Below are positions 1-5,225 of a stretch of DNA of 7,883 bases, in pieces. The notes under the pieces are model-generated. The model was not told where the DNA came from and did not search any database. It worked only from the letters and a program-made list of their open reading frames with translations. A program made the position numbers and the translations under genes. Every line of letters begins with the position of its first letter. Position 1 is the stretch's first letter. The stretch comes from Bacillota bacterium (GTDB lineage: Bacteria; Bacillota; Clostridia; Peptostreptococcales; Anaerovoracaceae): positions 1 to 7,883 of the forward strand of contig JAEEIC010000174.1 in assembly GCA_016281165.1 (NCBI GenBank), written 5' to 3'.

Positions 1-605
1 AGTCGAAGCGCGTTTCCGAGAAGCTGGGCTTCACTTATTTTAAGACACTTAAGGACGTGCGCATCCGCCGCATCGGAGAGACCAAGGACATACTCTACGG
101 CCGTCTCACCAAAAAGGAGTGGGAGGAGAAGCGCAGGATCAGGCATGTCAGCCTCATGCTCCCCGTAAGAGACGGCATGATACTGCTCGGGATGAAGAAA
201 AGAGGCTTCGGCGCGGGCAAGATCAACGGCGCCGGGGGCAAGGCCGAGCCCGGCGAGAGCTTCGCAAAGGCCGCGGTCCGCGAATGCCTCGAGGAGACCG
301 GCGTCGCCGTCAGGGATCCCCGTGATATGGGGACCGTCGTCTACCGCGATCTGTATTACAGGGACGGTCCCGAGACCGTCATAATGCACGTCTTCGTCTC
401 CAGAGACTTCGAAGGGGAGCCCGCCGAGTCGGACGAGCTGGCTCCGCGCTGGTTCCCTCTGGATGAGATCCCCTACGAAAAGATGTGGGGCGACTGCGCG
501 CACTGGCTGCCCGAGGTGCTCAAGGGCAGCAGAGTCGAGGCATACTTTCATTACAACGCGGACGACGTCTTCAGCTCTTACAGCGTCGACGCGCTGCCGG
601 AGTGA
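1..605 (+). CDS. GNAT acetyltransferase-NUDIX (MTH1-like) fusion, 5' end missing
   Basis: The frame is open to the left edge (first full codon at base 3) and ends with TGA at 603-605. The first ~40 residues (SKRVSEKLGF, then DILYGRLTKKEW) read as the C-terminal end of a RimJ/RimL-type GNAT acetyltransferase. A NUDIX hydrolase follows. Its box GX5EX7REUXEEXGU lies at 237-305, with REC.EETG carrying the metal-binding glutamates. The preceding stretch LLGMKKRGFGAG and the later RWFPLDEIP, MW.D..W.P and YFHYN elements match human MTH1 (8-oxo-dGTP diphosphatase) as I recall it, far better than E. coli MutT. The likely role is hydrolysis of oxidised purine nucleotides in the cytoplasm; the acetyltransferase substrate is unknown. 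A GTG at 57 could start a NUDIX-only protein, but AAGGA sits only one or two bases before it and the GNAT-like residues run through it, so I prefer the fusion. Most of the GNAT domain lies outside the window. Confidence 0.8.
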   Translation, partial: SKRVSEKLGFTYFKTLKDVRIRRIGETKDILYGRLTKKEWEEKRRIRHVSLMLPVRDGMILLGMKKRGFGAGKINGAGGKAEPGESFAKAAVRECLEETGVAVRDPRDMGTVVYRDLYYRDGPETVIMHVFVSRDFEGEPAESDELAPRWFPLDEIPYEKMWGDCAHWLPEVLKGSRVEAYFHYNADDVFSSYSVDALPE

Positions 606-607
606 AC

Positions 608-636
608 AGAGCGGAGGGCTTAAGCGCTTCCGCTCT
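608..636 (+). terminator. Inverted repeat after the NUDIX gene, possible weak terminator
   Basis: AGAGCGGA (608-615) pairs perfectly with TCCGCTCT (629-636), and the stem can extend by one wobble and one GC pair. It begins three bases after the stop codon. No T-run follows directly, so this is not a canonical intrinsic terminator. It could slow or end transcription, or simply protect the 3' end of the message. Confidence 0.35.
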
Positions 637-674
637 CAACGCCTGCCTTCATAAAATCTTAATAACTTCCCATG

Positions 675-703
675 TTTTTTCTTTAACTCCCTTTGCGTAC
701 AAT
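675..703 (+). promoter_or_regulatory. Candidate promoter of the two-component operon
   Basis: TACAAT at 698-703 is a good -10 box. The hexamer 17 bp upstream (675-680) is only a T-run, so the -35 is poor and the promoter may need an activator. Transcription would begin near 710, giving a leader of about 20 bases. The -10 overlaps the left arm of an inverted repeat (689-698/709-718), so a bound protein there would be placed to control it. Confidence 0.45.
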
Positions 704-718
704 AGAAGACGCAAAGGG
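689..718 (+). repeat. 10-bp perfect inverted repeat over the -10 box and ribosome site
   Basis: CCCTTTGCGT (689-698) and ACGCAAAGGG (709-718) are exact reverse complements separated by ten bases. The left arm shares its last base with the -10 box. The right arm contains most of the Shine-Dalgarno run AAAGGGGG (713-720), which lies 9 bases before the ATG at 730. At DNA level this could be an operator. In RNA that starts upstream it could form a hairpin masking the ribosome site, while transcripts starting near 710 would lack the left arm. Confidence 0.6.
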
Positions 719-729
719 GGTCTTCATAT

Positions 730-1425
730 ATGCCTAATATTCTCATCTGCGACGACGACAGAGACATCGTGAACGCGCTCAGGATCTATCTCTCCGACCC
801 GGAATATACGCTCTTTACGGCGTATGACGGCAGACAGGCGCTGGAGACAGTCGAGGGGAACGATATCCAGCTGGTGCTCATGGACATCATGATGCCCGTC
901 ATGGACGGCATCACGGCCATGGCGAAGATCAGGGAGATCAGCAATGTGCCCGTCATCATGCTCACCGCCAAGAGCGAGGACGCCGACATGATACTGGGGC
1001 TCGCGGCCGGGGCCGACGATTACATCACCAAGCCCTTCAACCCGCTCGAGGTCTCGGCCAGGGTGAAGTCGCAGCTGAGACGCTATCTCAGGCTGGGCGC
1101 GGGCCCGGCGGGGCAGCAGAGCTTTGAAGCCGGGGGGCTCGAGCTCGACGACCGCTCCAAGGAGGTCAGGGTGGACGGGGAGCTCATAGCCCTGACTCCC
1201 AAGGAATACGAGATACTGAGGCTGCTCATCTCCGAACAGGGGAGGGTGTTCTCGCCCGCGGAGATATACAGGGCGGTCTGGAAGGAGAAGCCCCTCGGCA
1301 GCGACAATACGGTGGCTGTCCATATCAGGCATATCAGGGAGAAGATCGAGATCGATCCGGCGAGGCCCAGGTACCTCAAGGTGATCTTCGGTCAGGGGTA
1401 TAAGATCGAAAGGGGAAAGAGATGA
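730..1425 (+). CDS. OmpR/VanR-type response regulator
   Basis: A 231-residue DNA-binding response regulator, probably a transcription factor phosphorylated by the kinase encoded next. The receiver domain (about 1-120) has the acidic pocket D8-D10, the phospho-acceptor D52 in LMDIMMP, switch residue T79 and K101 in the KPF motif. The C-terminal winged helix (about 130-229) has LTPKEYEILRLL, DNTVAVHIRHIREKIE and GQGYKIE, typical of the OmpR/PhoB group and close to VanR-like proteins of Gram-positives. The start is supported by AAAGGGGG nine bases upstream. The stop overlaps the kinase start (ATGA at 1422-1425), so the two are translationally coupled. Seventeen of 19 arginines are AGG/AGA. The regulon cannot be read from the sequence; autoregulation through the upstream inverted repeat is possible. 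Confidence 0.95.
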   Translation: MPNILICDDDRDIVNALRIYLSDPEYTLFTAYDGRQALETVEGNDIQLVLMDIMMPVMDGITAMAKIREISNVPVIMLTAKSEDADMILGLAAGADDYITKPFNPLEVSARVKSQLRRYLRLGAGPAGQQSFEAGGLELDDRSKEVRVDGELIALTPKEYEILRLLISEQGRVFSPAEIYRAVWKEKPLGSDNTVAVHIRHIREKIEIDPARPRYLKVIFGQGYKIERGKR

Positions 1426-3314
1426 AACGATTTTTCAGGACCACGGCGGGGAAGACGGCGCTGTTTATAGTCTGCATACTGTCTTTCTGCGCAGTGGCGG
1501 CGTCGGCCGCCGGCGCGTGGCTGATGGTGATAGATGACAGTTATAACTTCTACACCAACAGCGAGGAGAACATACAGAGCCGGGCGGAGGAGCAGCTCAT
1601 AAGATCCCGGCTGGACGATCTCAGCAGGATGGCGGCCGAAGGGAAAGTCCCAGAACCGGCCGTCTTCGCTTACCAGGAGAGCGAAGTCATATTCCGGATC
1701 ACAGACAGCGGGGGGAAGGTCCTGATCCAGTCTCCCTCAGCCGCGGCCGCCGGAGACTTTGACAGGGAATACATCTTCACCGCGGTGGTGGAGGACGCTC
1801 CCGTGACGCTCAGGGTGAGCGCCGATATCGCGGAGGGCTCGAACCTCGAGGCCCAATGCGCCGCCGCCGCGGGCCTGATCCACACCGGCTACGCTCTCAG
1901 ATACTGGATCTACGCGATCGCCGCCGCGTCGCTGCTTCTGGGCGTCTGCTCGTTCATCGCCCTCATGAGCGTCTCGGCGAGGAGGCCGGATACAGAAGAG
2001 CTCGTACCGGGCCCCCTGAACAGGCTGCCCTTCGACGTCCTGGCCCTGGCGGCCGGGGGCGCGTGCGTCTTTTCGGTCTGGGCGGGAGTAGAGATCGCGA
2101 GGGACGCCTTCGATTCGGAAGCCTTCGGCGTCATGACGGTCATAGCCTCTTTCATTGTCTGCGCCTGCCTCGTCCTGGGGCTTTGCATGAGCGCCGCCGC
2201 GAGGATAAAGCAGAAGACGCTGATCTCGAATACCCTGATCCGGCGCTGCTTAAGTCTCATATGGACCGTCCTGTGCAGGACGCTCTCATTTATACTCAGG
2301 ATGCTCAAGGGCCTGCTGAGGCTCATTCGCGGCGTGCCACTGGTCTGGAGGACGGCCGCGATACTCTCCGGGATCGCGCTGCTCGAGCTCGTATGCGTCG
2401 CCTCCGACTGGGAGATGGGGATCGTACTGCTGATCATGATCAACGCCGCCGTTATCCTTGCCGGAATCTACGCCGCTCTCTGCTTAAGAAAGCTGCAGAA
2501 GGGGGCTCTCGCCCTCGCCTCGGGCGATCTTTCCCACATCACCGATACCAAAGGGATGATATGGGACTTCAAAAGGAGCGGCGAGGACCTCAACAGCATC
2601 TCGGCCGGCATGGCCGCCGCGGTCGAGGAGAGGCTCAAGAGCGAGAGGATGAAGACCGAGCTCATAACCAACGTCTCCCACGACATCAAGACGCCGCTCA
2701 CGTCACTGATAAACTACGCCGGCCTCATCGCCGCCGAGCCCTGTGAGAACGAAAAGCACGCCGAATACTCAGAGGTCCTCGTGCGGCAGTCCGAAAGGCT
2801 CAAGAGGCTGCTCGAGGATCTGGTCGAAGCCTCCCGGGCCTCCACCGGCGATCTCGAGGTCGATCTCATGCCCTGCGACGCCTCCGTCTTCATCAGCCAG
2901 GCGGCGGGAGAGTACGAGGACAGGCTGAAGGCGGCGGGCCTTACGCTGATGACGAAGGTCCCGCAGGAGCCCGTGCGCATCATGGCCGACGGGCGCCGGA
3001 TGCAGCGCGTCTTCGACAACCTCATGAACAATATATGCAAGTACTCCCAGAGCGGCACGAGGGTCTATCTGAGCCTTGAAAAGCAGGGAAACGAAGCGGC
3101 GGTCAGCTTCAAGAACACCTCAAGAGACGCTCTCGATCTTACGGAGGAGGAGCTTACCGAGCGCTTCACCAGAGGAGATCACTCGCGGGGCACCGAGGGC
3201 AGCGGCCTGGGGCTTTCCATCGCGAAGAGCCTGGCGGAGCTTCAGGGCGGTGCTTTGAGGCTCTCGGTCGACGGCGACCTCTTCAAGGCGGTGCTGAGCT
3301 TTCCGGTCGTATAG
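1422..3314 (+). CDS. Six-pass membrane sensor histidine kinase
   Basis: A 630-residue membrane sensor kinase, the partner of the regulator it overlaps by four bases. AAGGGG at 1410-1415 serves as ribosome site. The order is TM1 (about 12-37), an extracytoplasmic sensor region (about 38-160, with a PAS/Cache-like FRITDSGGKV strand), TM2 (161-185), TM3 (204-226), TM4 (236-260), a basic cytoplasmic stretch, TM5 (311-328), TM6 (333-355), a HAMP-like linker, then HisKA with phospho-acceptor H420 in NVSHDIKTPLTSL. The ATPase domain has N537 (DNLMNNICKYS), the F-box RFTRGD around F582 and the G-box EGSGLGLS at 592-599. The usual D-x-G motif is replaced by FKNTS with N565. I recall this variant as recurrent in Clostridial VanS-like kinases, so it does not itself mean an inactive enzyme. 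The signal sensed is unknown. The extra four membrane segments make it longer than a standard two-pass VanS-type kinase. Confidence 0.93.
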   Translation: MKRFFRTTAGKTALFIVCILSFCAVAASAAGAWLMVIDDSYNFYTNSEENIQSRAEEQLIRSRLDDLSRMAAEGKVPEPAVFAYQESEVIFRITDSGGKVLIQSPSAAAAGDFDREYIFTAVVEDAPVTLRVSADIAEGSNLEAQCAAAAGLIHTGYALRYWIYAIAAASLLLGVCSFIALMSVSARRPDTEELVPGPLNRLPFDVLALAAGGACVFSVWAGVEIARDAFDSEAFGVMTVIASFIVCACLVLGLCMSAAARIKQKTLISNTLIRRCLSLIWTVLCRTLSFILRMLKGLLRLIRGVPLVWRTAAILSGIALLELVCVASDWEMGIVLLIMINAAVILAGIYAALCLRKLQKGALALASGDLSHITDTKGMIWDFKRSGEDLNSISAGMAAAVEERLKSERMKTELITNVSHDIKTPLTSLINYAGLIAAEPCENEKHAEYSEVLVRQSERLKRLLEDLVEASRASTGDLEVDLMPCDASVFISQAAGEYEDRLKAAGLTLMTKVPQEPVRIMADGRRMQRVFDNLMNNICKYSQSGTRVYLSLEKQGNEAAVSFKNTSRDALDLTEEELTERFTRGDHSRGTEGSGLGLSIAKSLAELQGGALRLSVDGDLFKAVLSFPVV

Positions 3315-3348
3315 CGCCGCGCGAAACGTTGGACTTACAGCGCCGCGC
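3313..3348. repeat. Pair of 10-bp direct repeats after the kinase gene
   Basis: AGCGCCGCGC occurs at 3313-3322 (overlapping the kinase stop) and again at 3339-3348, 26 bp apart start to start, upstream of the desulfoferrodoxin promoter. OmpR-type regulators often bind direct repeats, but the spacing is wider than usual and the repeat is simple GC-rich sequence, so it may be chance. Confidence 0.4.
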
Positions 3349-3358
3349 TAAGCAGCCT

Positions 3359-3387
3359 TTGACCTCCGCTCCCCGGAGGTGTATAAT
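3359..3387 (+). promoter_or_regulatory. Sigma-70-type promoter of desulfoferrodoxin
   Basis: TTGACC (3359-3364) and TATAAT (3382-3387) are separated by exactly 17 bp, a near-consensus housekeeping promoter. Transcription should start near 3394, leaving a leader of just under 40 bases before the ATG at 3432. It is the strongest-looking promoter in the window. Confidence 0.85.
3362..3380. promoter_or_regulatory. Candidate operator dyad inside the promoter spacer
   Basis: ACCTCCG (3362-3368) and CGGAGGT (3374-3380) form a perfect 7-bp dyad with a 5-bp centre, lying between and touching the -35 and -10 boxes. A protein bound here would compete with RNA polymerase, so repression is the natural reading. 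It does not resemble the AT-rich PerR or Fur boxes. No regulator gene in the window can be assigned to it. Confidence 0.5.
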
Positions 3388-3431
3388 ATCGGCGCAGGCA
3401 AAATCTGGTCAGATCTTCAAGGAGGTAAGCT

Positions 3432-3800
3432 ATGACATTCTACAAATGCGCCCTTTGCGGCAATATCATCGCCCATATCCACGATTCCGGCGTCCGCGTC
3501 CACTGCTGCGGGCAGGAGATGCAGCCCATGACTGAGAACACCACCGACGCTTCGCTCGAGAAGCACGTTCCCGTCATCGAGGTCAACGGAAATATCGTGA
3601 CCGTCACCGTGGGCTCCGTCGAGCATCCCATGCTCGCTGAGCACTACATCGAGTGGATCATGCTCGAGACCGAGCAGGGCAGGCAGAGGAAGCCCTTAAA
3701 GCCCGGCGACAAGCCCGTCGCGGTCTTCGCTCTCGCCGAAGGCGACAAGCCTCTCGCGGCCTACGAGCTCTGCAATCTCCACGGCCTGTGGAAGGCCTAG
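3432..3800 (+). CDS. dfx: Desulfoferrodoxin (superoxide reductase, two-iron type)
   Basis: A 122-residue enzyme that reduces superoxide to hydrogen peroxide without making oxygen, a cytoplasmic defence of anaerobes. The N-terminal desulforedoxin-like domain has all four iron ligands (C6, C9, C25, C26), so this is the two-iron form rather than neelaredoxin. The catalytic square-pyramidal site has H45, H65, H71, H117 and C114, in KHVPVIE, EHPMLAEHYIEWI and CNLHGLWK. E43-K44 just before H45 match the Glu/Lys pair near the active site in characterised enzymes. The length is normal. A full Shine-Dalgarno AAGGAGGT (3419-3426) precedes the ATG by five bases, so high expression is expected. It has its own strong promoter, and no terminator is visible before the glycosylase gene 78 bp downstream. 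The electron donor, usually rubredoxin, is not in the window. Confidence 0.97.
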   Translation: MTFYKCALCGNIIAHIHDSGVRVHCCGQEMQPMTENTTDASLEKHVPVIEVNGNIVTVTVGSVEHPMLAEHYIEWIMLETEQGRQRKPLKPGDKPVAVFALAEGDKPLAAYELCNLHGLWKA

Positions 3801-3842
3801 GGAGGAGTCCTTCGCGGTCCCGCGGGTCTGCGGCAAAACAGC

Positions 3843-3854
3843 GCCGGGCCCGGC
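3843..3854. repeat. 12-bp GC palindrome between dfx and the glycosylase gene
   Basis: GCCGGGCCCGGC is a perfect palindrome in the 78-bp gap at 3801-3878. A shorter CGCGG/CCGCG pair lies at 3813-3824. No T-run follows either, so they are not convincing terminators. They may form RNA structure between the two cistrons. Confidence 0.4.
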
Positions 3855-3878
3855 CGGACTGCCGAAAGGGGAGGCGCA

Positions 3879-4373
3879 ATGGAATATGAACATATAGTCC
3901 ATCCCTTCGGGCCGCTGTACGACGAGCGCTCGAAGATACTGATACTGGGGAGCCTTCCTTCGGTAAAGTCCCGGGAGCAGAACTTCTTTTACGGCCATCC
4001 GCAGAACCGCTATTGGCCCCTGATGGCGTCTCTTCTAGGGGAGCCCGCGCCGAAGACGCTGGCGGAAAAGAAGGCCCTGGTCCTCGCGCACGGCGTCGCC
4101 ATGTGGGATTCTGTCTACAGCTGCGATATCAAAGGCTCGGGGGATCAGAGCATAAAAAACGCCGTCCCCACCGACCTTCGGCCCGTGCTCGAAGGCTCGA
4201 TGATACGCGCGGTGTTCTGCAACGGGGCGGCCTCGTACAAGTATTACTGCCGCTTTCAGGAAAAGGAGCTGGGGATAAAGGCGGTCCAGCTTCCCTCCAC
4301 CAGCCCCGCCAACGCGGCCTGGAGCATGGAAAAGCTGCGGGATGAGTGGAAGATCATACTCGAATATCTATAA
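3879..4373 (+). CDS. Hypoxanthine/uracil-DNA glycosylase family protein (family-6 type)
   Basis: A 164-residue member of the uracil-DNA glycosylase superfamily, resembling DNA-deoxyinosine glycosylases (family 6, HDG). It would remove hypoxanthine, the product of adenine deamination, from DNA and start base-excision repair. Motif 1 is GSLPS at 24-28. The conserved GHPQNRYW follows at 39-46, where N43 is the likely counterpart of the catalytic Asn described for archaeal HDG. The second motif LPSTSPANAAW sits near residues 137-147, the usual place for the DNA-intercalating loop. Length and domain are complete. AGGGGAGG (3867-3874) four bases before the ATG sets the start. It probably shares the dfx transcript and is followed by an intrinsic terminator. 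All seven arginine codons are CGN, whereas the response regulator uses AGG/AGA for 17 of 19, which hints at a different origin. Substrate preference is inferred from the family. Confidence 0.88.
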   Translation: MEYEHIVHPFGPLYDERSKILILGSLPSVKSREQNFFYGHPQNRYWPLMASLLGEPAPKTLAEKKALVLAHGVAMWDSVYSCDIKGSGDQSIKNAVPTDLRPVLEGSMIRAVFCNGAASYKYYCRFQEKELGIKAVQLPSTSPANAAWSMEKLRDEWKIILEYL

Positions 4374-4386
4374 TACCGACACGATC

Positions 4387-4427
4387 AAAGACCGGACTCC
4401 GCTCCAGCGGGGCCCGGTCTTTATTTT
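4387..4427 (+). terminator. Intrinsic terminator after the glycosylase gene
   Basis: AAAGACCGG (4387-4395) pairs exactly with CCGGTCTTT (4414-4422). An inner stem (CCGC 4399-4402 with GCGG 4407-4410, tetraloop TCCA) stacks inside it, and the tail is ATTTTG. It starts 13 bases after the stop codon and separates the dfx-glycosylase unit from the next operon. Confidence 0.88.
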
Positions 4428-4450
4428 GCGTAGCGCGATACCTGAGGCTG

Positions 4451-4459
4451 TGGTATAAT
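4451..4459 (+). promoter_or_regulatory. Extended -10 promoter of the thioredoxin/Fe-S operon
   Basis: TGGTATAAT (4451-4459) is a perfect -10 with the TGn extension. No good -35 exists at 17 bp (4431-4436 reads TAGCGC), which the extended -10 can compensate. The start would be near 4466, leaving a leader of about 70 bases before the ATG at 4537. That leader can fold AGGCGG (4488-4493) onto CCGCCT (4512-4517), just before the ribosome site. Confidence 0.7.
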
Positions 4460-4536
4460 TACTCTGAATAAAAATGCGCACGGATGGAGGCGGGGCGCTG
4501 AAGCCCAATAGCCGCCTTGCCGGCACGGGAGCATAT

Positions 4537-5085
4537 ATGGACCTAAAAAAAGTATTTATAGCGGTACTGGCAGTGGGGCTCGCCGTGATGGTCGCGGCGG
4601 CGTATCTCGGGGGCGAAAAGCCCTCCTCAAAGCCCGCCAAGGCCGCCGAAGAGGACGAAGAAGAAGCCAGGGCCTTCGCCTTCGAGACTACCGATATCAA
4701 CGGCAACGCCGTGACCCTCGCCGATTACGCGGACGCCAAAGTCATAATGGTCAATATGTGGGAGCCCTGGTGCGGCCCCTGCGTGAACGAGATGCCCGAT
4801 CTTGAGAAGCTCTATCAGAAATACAAGGATCAGGGACTGCTCATACTGGGGGTCTTCGCCACCGTGGACGGGGACGAGGACGCCAGGTTCATCATCAGGA
4901 GCACCGGCGTCAGCTATCCCATACTGCACGCCAGCGAGGAATTCGTGGTCTTCAACACCGGCTACGTGCCGACCACGGTCTTCATGAACAGTGAAGGCTG
5001 GGGCCTCAGCGAGAACGCGTATGTGGGCTCCAAGAGCTATGACGACTGGGAGGCCATCATCAAGGACCTCCTCGAAGATAAATGA
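4537..5085 (+). CDS. Membrane-anchored TlpA/ResA-like thioredoxin
   Basis: A 182-residue thiol-disulfide oxidoreductase predicted to sit outside the cytoplasmic membrane. A short basic N-terminus and one membrane segment (about 6-24) lead to a charged linker with an acidic run (38-43), then a thioredoxin/AhpC-TSA fold. The redox motif is W78-C79-G80-P81-C82, followed by NEMP as in TlpA/ResA proteins, and the cis-proline is P145 in YVPTT. There is no lipobox cysteine, so the anchor is the uncleaved helix. The start is ATG 4537, with GGGAG (4527-4531) five bases upstream. An in-frame ATG at 4474 has no ribosome site and lies within a few bases of the predicted transcript start. The last codons overlap the CXXC peptide gene by four bases (ATGA at 5082-5085). 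It could reduce envelope disulfides or deliver electrons to an envelope peroxidase or reductase; its partner is inferred to be the Fe-S protein downstream. Confidence 0.92.
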   Translation: MDLKKVFIAVLAVGLAVMVAAAYLGGEKPSSKPAKAAEEDEEEARAFAFETTDINGNAVTLADYADAKVIMVNMWEPWCGPCVNEMPDLEKLYQKYKDQGLLILGVFATVDGDEDARFIIRSTGVSYPILHASEEFVVFNTGYVPTTVFMNSEGWGLSENAYVGSKSYDDWEAIIKDLLEDK

Positions 5086-5225
5086 AGGGCGAAAGAAGGG
5101 CGGCGCTTTGCGCGCTCCTCGCGGCGGCGCTCATCATGACCGCGGCGGGCATCGCCCTGGGCCAGCCCTATCAGGTCTTCGTCAAGGCCGCGACTGTCTG
5201 CCTGGAGTGTGTCGGCATTGGATAA
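5082..5225 (+). CDS. 47-residue CXXC membrane peptide (CD1871A-like)
   Basis: A short ORF beginning at the ATG that overlaps the thioredoxin stop (ATGA) and ending with TAA at 5223-5225. It has a basic N-terminus (KGERR), one hydrophobic helix (about 8-27) and a tail ending VCLECVGIG with C40 and C43. This layout matches what I recall of the CD1871A family of CXXC peptides from Clostridioides and relatives, which end in a closely similar (I/V)C-x-EC-(I/V)GIG. The tail could lie on either face of the membrane. The pair C40/C43 could exchange thiols with the thioredoxin or bind metal as a dimer. The 3' end overlaps the start of the Fe-S gene, whose ribosome site GGAG (5204-5207) lies inside the CLEC codons. 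Placement between a thioredoxin and an Fe-S membrane protein argues for a redox role, but no function is established to my knowledge. Confidence 0.82.
   Translation: MKGERRAALCALLAAALIMTAAGIALGQPYQVFVKAATVCLECVGIG

Noticed and set aside
57..59. GTG 57 as start of a stand-alone 182-residue NUDIX protein
   Set aside because: The purine-rich stretch before it is too close to work well, the frame is open further upstream, and the residues before and across this codon look like a GNAT C-terminus.
724..1332. 202-codon minus-strand ORF over the response regulator
   Set aside because: It lies entirely antisense to a clear receiver/winged-helix gene, has no recognisable domain and reflects the GC-rich codon pattern.
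1856..2746. 296-codon plus-strand ORF inside the kinase gene
   Set aside because: The product is an arginine-rich low-complexity shadow of the kinase frame, with no domain and no ribosome site.
3359..3387. MerR-type activated promoter
   Set aside because: The dyad lies in the spacer as MerR sites do, but the spacer is the optimal 17 bp rather than the stretched 19-20 bp, so activation by untwisting is not needed.
3801..3878. Terminator between dfx and the glycosylase gene
   Set aside because: GC-rich inverted repeats exist, but none is followed by a T-run.
4474..4536. Upstream ATG 4474 as thioredoxin start
   Set aside because: There is no ribosome site, it lies almost at the predicted transcript start, and it would put about 21 non-signal residues ahead of a good membrane anchor.
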